A DNA stretch of 8,516 nucleotides from Pseudomonadota bacterium. GTDB taxonomy: Bacteria > Pseudomonadota > Gammaproteobacteria > Burkholderiales > Burkholderiaceae_C. The notes below the pieces were generated by a model. It saw only the letters and a list, made by a program, of their open reading frames with translations. It was not told the DNA's origin and did not search any database. The translations under genes and the position numbers were made by a program. Positions 1 through 5,028 of this stretch are shown here, piece by piece (position 1 is the stretch's first letter; the number at the start of each line of letters is the position of its first letter). The stretch is from positions 1 through 8,516 of the forward strand of contig JAFECV010000072.1 in the NCBI GenBank assembly GCA_018241985.1, given 5' to 3'.

Positions 1-648
1 GGATTTCTTTCGCCGACGCGCGGCGAGATCCTGCTCGGCGGCAGAAAGGTCACCGGCCCCGGGTCGGACCGCGGCGTCGTGTTCCAGAAGCATGCGCTGC
101 TGCCGTGGCTCAACGTGATCGACAACACCGAATTCGGGCTGAGGCTGCAGGGCGTGGGCAAGAAGGAGCGCTTAGCGATCGCTTCGCGCAACCTGGCCCT
201 GGTCGGCCTGAAGGACTTTCACAAGCACATGATCTACCAGCTCTCCGGCGGCATGCAGCAGCGCGTGGGCATCGCGCGCGCGCTTACCTGCAATCCGGCG
301 ACGCTGCTGATGGACGAGCCGATGGCGGCACTCGATGCGCTGACGCGCGAGACGATCCAGGAACTGCTGCTCGACGTCTGGCAGAAGACCGGCAAGATGT
401 TCTTCTTCATCACGCACAGCGTCGAGGAGGCGTTGTTCCTCGCGACCCGCGTGATCGTGATGTCGCCGCGGCCGGGGCGCATCACCAACACCTTCGATCT
501 CGATTTCAACCGCCGCTTTCTCGAAAGCCGCGACGCGCGCACGGTCAAATCCAGCCCCGATTTCATCAAGATGCGCGAAAAGGTGCTCGGCATCATCTAC
601 GGCGACGAGAGGGCGGGGGAAAGCCAGATGGAGGCAGCCCATGCTTAA
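1..648 (+). CDS. tauB: Taurine-type ABC transporter ATP-binding protein TauB, 5' truncated by window edge
   Basis: Cytoplasmic ATPase that powers import of taurine or a related sulfonate through the TauC-type permease encoded next. The reading frame is open from base 1, and 215 residues are visible. By comparison with E. coli TauB from memory, about 50 N-terminal residues including Walker A lie outside the window. In visible numbering: Q-loop with Gln29 (VVFQ), ABC signature LSGGM 81-85 followed by [10 protein letters not shown], Walker B TLLMDE 101-106, D-loop ALDA 110-113, and the switch His139 (FITHS). The block [15 protein letters not shown] after the Q-loop and the tail NRRFLES...[13 protein letters not shown] resemble TauB more than generic SsuB or nitrate-type ATPases. 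The stop codon lies inside the start of the permease gene (8-nt overlap), which suggests translational coupling. Family and role are secure; taurine over other sulfonates is inferred from similarity. Confidence 0.9.
   Translation, partial: GFLSPTRGEILLGGRKVTGPGSDRGVVFQKHALLPWLNVIDNTEFGLRLQGVGKKERLAIASRNLALVGLKDFHKHMIYQLSGGMQQRVGIARALTCNPATLLMDEPMAALDALTRETIQELLLDVWQKTGKMFFFITHSVEEALFLATRVIVMSPRPGRITNTFDLDFNRRFLESRDARTVKSSPDFIKMREKVLGIIYGDERAGESQMEAAHA
630..634 (+). promoter_or_regulatory. Ribosome binding site for tauC
   Basis: GGAGG lies 6 nt before the ATG at 641, inside the end of tauB. It supports that ATG as the tauC start over the in-frame ATG at 719, and fits coupled translation with tauB. 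Confidence 0.7.
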
Positions 649-1540
649 GCTCGGATTTCCAAAGTCGCGGCTGGGCGTCGTCGAGTCCGGCAGCGCAGCC
701 GCCCCCGGCGGCGGGCTGATGCGCCTGTTCGCCAGCAAGGCCGCGGCGCCGGGCCAGGTCTACGGCGCGCCGGGCCAGGGCAGGAGCACGACGATCAGCG
801 TGGTGACGACGATCGTGCTGATCGCCGTGTGGTTCCTGATCACCGACATGGGCTGGATCAAGCCGCTGTTCCTGCCTTCGCCGCAGGCGGTGTGGAGCAA
901 GTTCGTCATCGCGGTCACCGAGGGCGTCGCGAACTCGACGCTGTGGCAGCACACGGTCACCAGCCTGTCGCGCGTGTTCGGCGCGTTCCTGCTGTCGTGC
1001 GTGACCGCGATCCCGATCGGCATCCTGATGGGCACGAACCGCGTGATGCGCGGCATCTTCGACCCGCCGATCGAGTTCTACCGCCCGCTGCCGCCGCTGG
1101 CCTACCTGCCGCTGATGATCATCTGGTTCGGCATCGGCGAGCTGTCGAAGATCCTGCTGATCTTCCTCGCGATCTTCGCGCCGATGGCGATCTCGGCGCG
1201 CGCCGGCGTGCGTTCGGTCGGCATCGAGCAGATCCACGCCGCCTACGCGATGGGCGCGAGCCGGTTCCAGATCATCCGGCACGTGGTGCTGCCGGCCGCG
1301 ACGCCGGAAATCCTGACCGGCATGCGCATCGGCATCGGCTTCGGCTGGACCACGCTGGTCGCCGCCGAAATGGTTGCCGCAACCCGCGGCCTCGGCTTCA
1401 TGGTGCTGAACGCCGCGCAGTACCTGCAGACCGACACCGTCATCATGGGCATCATCGTGATCGGCCTGTTCGCGTTCGCGTTCGACCTGCTGATGCGCTA
1501 TATCGAGCGGATGCTGGTGCCTTGGAAGGGGCGGGTCTGA
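641..1540 (+). CDS. tauC: Taurine-type ABC transporter permease TauC
   Basis: Inner-membrane permease of the BPD_transp_1 family, 299 aa, pairing with the TauB ATPase. Hydrophobic segments are visible near residues 50-67, 110-130, 157-185, 230-250 and 266-286. The block from residue 146 ([20 protein letters not shown]) through [13 protein letters not shown] is close to E. coli TauC as I recall it. The cytoplasmic EAA loop that docks on the ATPase is around 200-220 ([12 protein letters not shown]...LPAA), followed by a conserved block around 224-252 ending AATRGLGFM. The protein ends VPWKG, much like TauC (TPWHG). The N-terminus, with about 48 residues before the first membrane segment, is somewhat longer than in E. 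coli; the ATG at 641 is chosen for its GGAGG site. No tauD dioxygenase gene or substrate-binding protein gene follows, so either would have to lie left of the window or elsewhere. Sulfonate specificity is inferred. Confidence 0.92.
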   Translation: MLKLGFPKSRLGVVESGSAAAPGGGLMRLFASKAAAPGQVYGAPGQGRSTTISVVTTIVLIAVWFLITDMGWIKPLFLPSPQAVWSKFVIAVTEGVANSTLWQHTVTSLSRVFGAFLLSCVTAIPIGILMGTNRVMRGIFDPPIEFYRPLPPLAYLPLMIIWFGIGELSKILLIFLAIFAPMAISARAGVRSVGIEQIHAAYAMGASRFQIIRHVVLPAATPEILTGMRIGIGFGWTTLVAAEMVAATRGLGFMVLNAAQYLQTDTVIMGIIVIGLFAFAFDLLMRYIERMLVPWKGRV

Positions 1541-1553
1541 CGGCGACGCCGGT

Positions 1554-1575
1554 CCGGGCGCCGCTGGTGGCCCGG
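1554..1575. terminator. Possible GC-rich hairpin between convergent tauC and tRNA-Ser
   Basis: CCGGGC (1554-1559) and GCCCGG (1570-1575) form a perfect 6-bp stem with a 10-nt loop. It sits 13 nt after the tauC stop and 2 nt from the tRNA 3' end, between convergent genes. No T-run follows on either strand, so intrinsic termination is doubtful; it may simply protect or delimit 3' ends. Confidence 0.3.
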
Positions 1576-1577
1576 TC

Positions 1578-1665
1578 TGGCGGAAGCGGTGAGATTCGAA
1601 CTCACGGATGGTTGCCCATCGCCGGTTTTCAAGACCGGTGCCTTCAACCGCTCGGCCACGCTTCC
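1578..1665 (-). tRNA. tRNA-Ser(UGA), CCA encoded
   Basis: Read on the minus strand, this is a complete class II tRNA of 88 nt including the genome-encoded CCA. The acceptor stem GGAAGCG/CGCTTCC has 7 perfect pairs, with G as discriminator base. The anticodon stem CCGGT/ACCGG encloses the loop CTTGAAA, giving anticodon TGA at 1629-1631, which reads UCA and probably other UCN serine codons. The long variable arm typical of serine tRNAs is present as GATGG-GCAA-CCATC. The T arm is GTGAG-TTCGAAT-CTCAC. All expected stems form without mismatch, so the gene looks functional. It is convergent with tauC and lies downstream of, and in the same direction as, the lipoprotein gene. Confidence 0.97.
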
Positions 1666-1721
1666 TGGGTTTGCGACGATCGGATCGGGTTCAATACCCT
1701 GACTGACTCGCCGCGGCCGTC

Positions 1722-1745
1722 ATTCTAGGCCCCGCTTCCCGTCAA
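1722..1745 (-). promoter_or_regulatory. Candidate promoter elements for tRNA-Ser
   Basis: On the minus strand, TAGAAT (1727-1722) is a plausible -10 box, predicting a transcript start near 1715 and a 50-nt leader before the tRNA. TTGACG (1745-1740) would be a good -35 box but is only 12 nt away instead of 16-18, so the two cannot work together in the usual way. One of them may be fortuitous. Otherwise the stretch 1666-1780 holds only a small GGGT-N5-ACCC repeat at 1687-1699, and no clear terminator for the upstream lipoprotein gene. Confidence 0.3.
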
Positions 1746-1780
1746 CGGCACGCTGACGAGGTGCAAGCGCGCAGCCCGCG

Positions 1781-2566
1781 TCAGGCCTGGGTCAGCTCGT
1801 ACCGCACCGCGTCATCCTCCTCGCGGTGGAACAGCGAATCGAGCACGAAGTGGTAGCCGGTGTATTCGCGCCGCACCCAGTAGCCGAGCGCGGGCGCGAA
1901 CCAGAGCTGTTCGTCGCGCGTGTGGCCGCCGTAGACCGAATCGATCTGTTCGAACCAGATCGTGCGGCGCACCCGCAGCGTGTCGAATTCTCCGGCCGGC
2001 ACGGTGATGCGCTCCCAGGCGAGGCCGCTGACGCGCGTGTCCCAGCGCTGCCAGTAGGTTGAATTGCCGCGCCGGTAGCGGTTGTGGACGATGGTGCTGG
2101 TGCCGATCGCGAGGCCTTCCGGCGCGAGCTGGTCCGGCTGCTGGAATTCGTACTGCAGGTCGTAGAACAGCTCCTGGCTCACCGCGGTGGCGGTCGCCAG
2201 CACGCAGCGGCCGGTGCGCGGGGCGCCGCTCTCCCGATAGGTGTTCGACGGCGGCAGGCTCACGTCCAGCGTCCGCCCCGGTCCGCTCGGCGCCACGGCA
2301 ACGACCTGGTAGTGCGCCTCGCCCAGGTCGACGCCGTTGAAGAGATTGATCGCGCGGAACGCGAGCTTGCGGCCATCGGCCAGCGGCGTGACCTGCGGCG
2401 ATACGGGGACCGGCAGCGGCGTCGGCGGGGCAAGCTTGGGGGCGCTCGCGCAGCCCGCGAGTTCCGCCACCAGCGGGGCGCCGGCCAGCGCCGCGGCGCC
2501 GGTGAGCCAGTCGCGGCGGCTGAGGCGGGGCCGGTTGTCGGGGCGGCTGTTCGATCGAGTTTTCAT
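1781..2566 (-). CDS. Predicted lipoprotein of unknown function with twin-arginine-like signal
   Basis: I do not recognise a named family for this 261-aa protein. The ATG at 2566 gives a clear export signal: a basic N-region with SRRDWL (16-21, twin-arginine-like), a hydrophobic stretch from about 22 to 36, and a lipobox LAGC with the lipidated Cys at 39. A Pro-rich linker (about 43-58) follows. The mature domain looks beta-rich, with many aromatic residues. Near 184-240 it contains VPAGEFDTLRVRR, then LWFAPALGYWVRREY; a 'vPAG.FdtL.v ... wfaP.lGy.Vr' pattern recurs in uncharacterised proteobacterial envelope proteins, some DUF3108-like, though that link is from memory. The gene starts 49 nt after the ABC exporter stop on the same strand and is probably co-transcribed with it, suggesting an envelope role tied to that exporter. 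Only a weak ribosome site (GAAG) precedes it. That it encodes a protein is near certain; lipidation is likely, Tat export possible, function unknown. Confidence 0.85.
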   Translation of the reverse strand: MKTRSNSRPDNRPRLSRRDWLTGAAALAGAPLVAELAGCASAPKLAPPTPLPVPVSPQVTPLADGRKLAFRAINLFNGVDLGEAHYQVVAVAPSGPGRTLDVSLPPSNTYRESGAPRTGRCVLATATAVSQELFYDLQYEFQQPDQLAPEGLAIGTSTIVHNRYRRGNSTYWQRWDTRVSGLAWERITVPAGEFDTLRVRRTIWFEQIDSVYGGHTRDEQLWFAPALGYWVRREYTGYHFVLDSLFHREEDDAVRYELTQA

Positions 2567-2597
2567 GGTGCTTCGAGGATAGCGCTGGCCGCGAGTT

Positions 2598-2613
2598 TCC
2601 GCCGCACGGCGGA
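2598..2613. other. Perfect hairpin between ABC exporter and lipoprotein genes
   Basis: TCCGCCG and CGGCGGA are perfectly complementary arms separated by 2 nt (in practice a 6-bp stem with a 4-nt loop). The hairpin begins 2 nt after the ABC exporter stop on the minus strand. It lacks a T-tail, so it is more likely an mRNA 3'-end stabiliser or partial attenuator that lowers lipoprotein expression than a full terminator. Confidence 0.4.
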
Positions 2614-2615
2614 GC

Positions 2616-4412
2616 TCACGCGATAAATTGCAGCGCCGCCAGCTTGGCGTAGATGCCGCCCTGCGCGACCAGCGCATCGTGCGTGCCCTGCTGGGTGATG
2701 CGGCCGTGGTCCATCACGACGATGCGATCCGCGCGCTGCACGGTCGCGAGCCGGTGCGCGATCACCAGCGTGGTGCGTCCGCGCATCGCCGATTCGAGCG
2801 CCGCCTGCACCATGCGTTCGCTCTCGGCATCGAGCGCGCTGGTGGCCTCGTCGAGCAGCAGCAGCGGCGGGTTCTTCAGGATCGCGCGCGCGATCGCGAT
2901 GCGCTGGCGCTGGCCACCCGACAGGCGCACGCCGCGTTCGCCGAGGAAGGTGCGATAGCCCTCGGGCAGCGCGCCGATGAATTCGTGCGCATGGGCGGCG
3001 CGGGCCGCGGCTTCGACCTCGCCGTCGCCGGCGCCGGGCCGGCCGTAGCGGATGTTCTCCAGCGCGCTGGCCGAGAAGATCACCGGCTCCTGCGGCACGA
3101 TCGCGATGCGCTCGCGCAAATCTCTCAGCGCCATCTCGCGCGTCAGGGCGCCGTCCAGCCTGATCGTGCCGGCAGTCGGGTCGTAGAAGCGCAGCAGCAA
3201 CTGGAACACGGTGCTCTTGCCGGCGCCGCTCGGGCCCACCAGCGCCACCGTTTCGCCCGGCGCCACCGAGAGGCTGAAATCGACGAGCGCAGCCTGCGTC
3301 GGGCGCGACGGGTAGTGGAACGTCAATGCTTCGAAAACGATAGCGGTACCTGAAGGCGGTACCTTGGCTTCGACCGGATTTGATGGTGAAACAATGCTAG
3401 AGCGCGTCGCCAGCAGCTCCATCAGCCGCTCGGTCGCGCCGGCGGCGCGCAGCAGGTCGCCGTAGACCTCGCCCAGCACCGCGAACGCGCTCGCGAGGAT
3501 CACCACGTACAGCACGGTCTGGCCGAGTTGGCCCGGCGACATCCGGCCCGCCAGCACCGCCTGCGCGCCCTGGTGCAGGCCCCAGATCAGCGCCGCGCTG
3601 GTCGCGATGATGATGAACGCGACCAGCACCGCGCGCGCCCGGGTGCGCCGCACCGCGGTCTGGAACGCGTTCTCGGTGGAGGCGCGAAAGCGCCCGGATT
3701 CGCGCTCCTCGGCGGTGTAGCTCTGCACCACGGGGATCGCGTTCAGCACCTCGGCCGCGATCGCGCTGGCGTCGGCGACCCGGTCCTGGCTCGCGCGCGA
3801 GAGGCGCCGCACGCGCCGGCCGATCCACAGCGTCGGCAGCACCACCAGCACCAGCACGCCGAGCACGCTGGCCATCACGGTCGGATTGGTCCAGACCAGG
3901 ATGACGAGCGCGCCCAGCCCCATCACCGCGTTGCGCAGCCCCATGCTCAGCGACGAGCCGACGACGGTCTGCACCAGCGTGGTGTCGCCGGTCAGGCGCG
4001 ACAGCACCTCGCCGGTCTGCGTGGTCTCGAAGAACTCCGGGCTCTGATGCAGCACGTGGCGGTACACCGCGTTGCGGATGTCGGCCGTGACCCGCTCGCC
4101 GAGCCAGCTCACCATGTAGTAGCGTGCCGCCGACGAGAGGCCGAGCGCGACCGCGACCGCGAACAGCAGCGCGAAATGCCCGCCGAGCGCGACCGCCTGC
4201 GCGCCGCGGTCGGCGTGGACCAGGCCGGCGTCCATCAGTCCCGCGTCGATCAGCCCGCGCAGCGCGAGCGGAAACACCAGCGTCGCGGCCGCGGCGAACA
4301 ACAGGAACAGCAGCGCCAGCGCGATCCGGCCGCGGTACGGACGCAGGAACGGCAGCAGCCCCGACAGCGATCGCGGGGAGCCTCGGCGCGGGTCGGTGCG
4401 GGGTTGGGCCAT
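2616..4412 (-). CDS. ABC exporter half-transporter (fused membrane and ATPase domains), MsbA/BmrA-like
   Basis: A type IV ABC exporter of 598 aa from the ATG at 4412, expected to work as a homodimer in the inner membrane and export lipids, drugs or another hydrophobic substrate. The transmembrane domain (about 20-320) has hydrophobic segments near 31-55, 80-98, 165-195, 263-283 and 300-318; SPEFFETTQTGEVLSRLTGD around 124-143 is the typical first cytoplasmic loop. The ATPase domain (about 358-590) is intact: Walker A GPSGAGKS 393-400, Q-loop Gln441 (VPQEP), signature LSGGQ 497-501, Walker B ending D521-E522, D-loop SALD, and switch His553 (IAHRL). Length and order fit the MsbA-related subfamily rather than MsbA itself. 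A frame extension to a TTG at 4421 exists, but the candidate -10 box overlaps that codon, so ATG 4412 is preferred; neither start has a good ribosome site. A lower-GC stretch at about 3320-3410 covers the linker before the ATPase domain. Divergent from the MarR/Emr operon. Substrate unknown. Confidence 0.93.
   Translation of the reverse strand: MAQPRTDPRRGSPRSLSGLLPFLRPYRGRIALALLFLLFAAAATLVFPLALRGLIDAGLMDAGLVHADRGAQAVALGGHFALLFAVAVALGLSSAARYYMVSWLGERVTADIRNAVYRHVLHQSPEFFETTQTGEVLSRLTGDTTLVQTVVGSSLSMGLRNAVMGLGALVILVWTNPTVMASVLGVLVLVVLPTLWIGRRVRRLSRASQDRVADASAIAAEVLNAIPVVQSYTAEERESGRFRASTENAFQTAVRRTRARAVLVAFIIIATSAALIWGLHQGAQAVLAGRMSPGQLGQTVLYVVILASAFAVLGEVYGDLLRAAGATERLMELLATRSSIVSPSNPVEAKVPPSGTAIVFEALTFHYPSRPTQAALVDFSLSVAPGETVALVGPSGAGKSTVFQLLLRFYDPTAGTIRLDGALTREMALRDLRERIAIVPQEPVIFSASALENIRYGRPGAGDGEVEAAARAAHAHEFIGALPEGYRTFLGERGVRLSGGQRQRIAIARAILKNPPLLLLDEATSALDAESERMVQAALESAMRGRTTLVIAHRLATVQRADRIVVMDHGRITQQGTHDALVAQGGIYAKLAALQFIA
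3324..3347 (-). repeat. Partner motif, possible decayed repeat remnant, in the ABC exporter gene
   Basis: Read on the coding strand it is translated T-A-I-V-F-E-A-L (356-363) just before the ATPase domain. It shares GCTATC and AGCA-T-G with the motif at 5834-5857. It lies at one end of an AT-richer stretch (about 3320-3410) with codons such as TCT, TCA, ATT, GTT and AAT that are scarce in neighbouring genes, and near two GGTACC copies at 3345-3350 and 3358-3363. Confidence 0.3.
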
Positions 4413-4420
4413 CGGGTGCA

Positions 4421-4448
4421 AGTGTAGTCAGTTCCGTTGTCCCGGCAA
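4421..4448 (-). promoter_or_regulatory. Candidate promoter for the divergent ABC exporter gene
   Basis: On the minus strand, TACACT (4426-4421) is a fair -10 box. TTGCCG (4448-4443) is a weaker -35 box (4 of 6 to consensus) at a 16-nt spacing. The predicted transcript start is near 4414-4413, directly before ATG 4412, which would again give an almost leaderless message. The -35 overlaps the inverted repeat at 4444-4456. Confidence 0.35.
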
Positions 4449-4456
4449 AAATTGCC
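4444..4456. repeat. Inverted repeat GGCAA-AAA-TTGCC, possible operator
   Basis: Perfect 5-bp arms around AAA. It ends exactly where the MarR gene's -35 box begins and overlaps the candidate -35 of the divergent ABC exporter. Its position could let a bound regulator affect both genes. No direct evidence of binding. Confidence 0.4.
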
Positions 4457-4485
4457 TTGACAATGGTTGCTTATGCAAATAATAT
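4457..4485 (+). promoter_or_regulatory. Sigma70 promoter of the MarR/Emr operon
   Basis: Perfect consensus -35 TTGACA (4457-4462), an exact 17-nt spacer, and TAATAT (4480-4485; 4 of 6) as -10 in an AT-rich patch that stands out from its GC-rich surroundings. Transcription is predicted to start about 6-7 nt after the -10, at 4491 or 4492. This coincides with the A of the MarR start codon, so the transcript is probably leaderless. Confidence 0.75.
4467..4478. promoter_or_regulatory. Candidate MarR operator in the promoter spacer
   Basis: TTGC-TTAT-GCAA is an inverted repeat with 4-bp arms and a 4-nt centre, located between the -35 and -10 boxes. The E. coli marO sites, as I recall them, have the same TTGC-N4-GCAA skeleton, and site I also sits between the -35 and -10. 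A dimer bound here would block RNA polymerase, fitting autorepression by the adjacent MarR protein. Inferred from sequence only. Confidence 0.45.
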
Positions 4486-4491
4486 CCGCGG

Positions 4492-5028
4492 ATGACACAG
4501 CGTGATCGCGATACCGGCGCCGCTTCGGCGTCCGAGTCGGCGGGGACCGAGTTCTACCGGCCGGATACCTACTTTGCGGAAGACAGCGTCGGCCTGCTGA
4601 TGCGCAAGGCCGTGAACCGGCTCGCGCAGGAGGTCGAACGCCAGATGGTGCCGAACGGTCTCACCAACGCACAGTGGGTGCCGCTGCTCAAGCTCTACCT
4701 GGGCGAGGCCGGCACCGCGGCCGAACTCGCGCGCCTGTGCGAGCTCGACGCGAGCGCGATGACCCGGCTGCTGGACCGGGTCGAGGCGAAGGGGCTGTGC
4801 CGGCGCGAGCGCTCGTCCGAGGACCGCCGCGTGGTCAGCCTGCAGCTCACGCCGGAAGGGCGCGAGGCGGCGCAGAAGATTCCCGAGGTGCTGTCGCGCA
4901 TCCAGAACACCTGCCTCGCCGGCTTCACGCGCGAGGAATGGCTGGCGCTGAAGGGCTATCTGCGGCGCCTGCTCGAGAACATGCAGGCGCTGTCGGGCGC
5001 CGGAGAGCCGAATGAAAAACAACATTGA
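4492..5028 (+). CDS. MarR-family transcriptional regulator of the efflux operon
   Basis: A 178-aa DNA-binding regulator, expected to act as a dimer that represses its own operon and releases DNA when it binds a hydrophobic or phenolic ligand. The N-terminal ~30 residues are polar and extended; FYRPDTYFAEDSVGLLMRKA begins the dimerisation helices. The winged helix-turn-helix covers about 57-122: recognition helix region DASAMTRLLDRVEAKGL (86-102) and a wing RSSEDRRVVSLQLT (107-120) with the family's D-x-R (Asp111, Arg113). C-terminal helices (about 128-168) complete the dimer interface. Cys83, Cys103 and Cys141 are present, but nothing shows redox sensing. There is no Shine-Dalgarno sequence; the ATG lies at the predicted transcription start. 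The 3' end overlaps the next gene by 17 nt. The position equals emrR in the emrRCAB operon of Stenotrophomonas. Family certain; repressor role inferred. Confidence 0.93.
   Translation: MTQRDRDTGAASASESAGTEFYRPDTYFAEDSVGLLMRKAVNRLAQEVERQMVPNGLTNAQWVPLLKLYLGEAGTAAELARLCELDASAMTRLLDRVEAKGLCRRERSSEDRRVVSLQLTPEGREAAQKIPEVLSRIQNTCLAGFTREEWLALKGYLRRLLENMQALSGAGEPNEKQH
5002..5007 (+). promoter_or_regulatory. Ribosome binding site for the NodT outer-membrane factor gene
   Basis: GGAGAG, 4 nt before the ATG at 5012, lies inside the 3' end of the MarR gene. With the 17-nt overlap it supports coupled translation and favours the ATG at 5012 over the in-frame ATG at 5036. Confidence 0.6.

Noticed and set aside
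79..81. GTG as a start of the first ABC ATPase gene
   Set aside because: The frame is open and TauB-like back to base 1, so this is an internal valine in the Q-loop region and the real start lies left of the window.
1578..1665. tRNA-Ser as an integration site for a genomic island
   Set aside because: There is no integrase, no duplicated tRNA 3' end and no composition shift on either side within the window.
829..1728. Plus-strand frame running through tauC and across the tRNA gene
   Set aside because: It is the +1/+2 shadow of tauC, contains Asp/Arg/His-rich nonsense sequence, and would cross an intact tRNA gene on the other strand.
2567..2677. 37-residue N-terminal extension of the lipoprotein to 2677
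   Set aside because: It would overlap the end of the ABC exporter gene and put an Arg-rich segment before a complete export signal; ATG 2566 fits the signal peptide.
4419..4421. TTG start for the ABC exporter, adding three residues
   Set aside because: The codon overlaps the candidate -10 box and TTG starts are uncommon; ATG 4412 is adjacent. Not excluded experimentally.
3528..4427. Long plus-strand open frame opposite the ABC exporter gene
   Set aside because: Rich in Arg, His, Gln and Ala with no domain; a typical shadow of GC-rich codon bias on the opposite strand of a clear ABC exporter.
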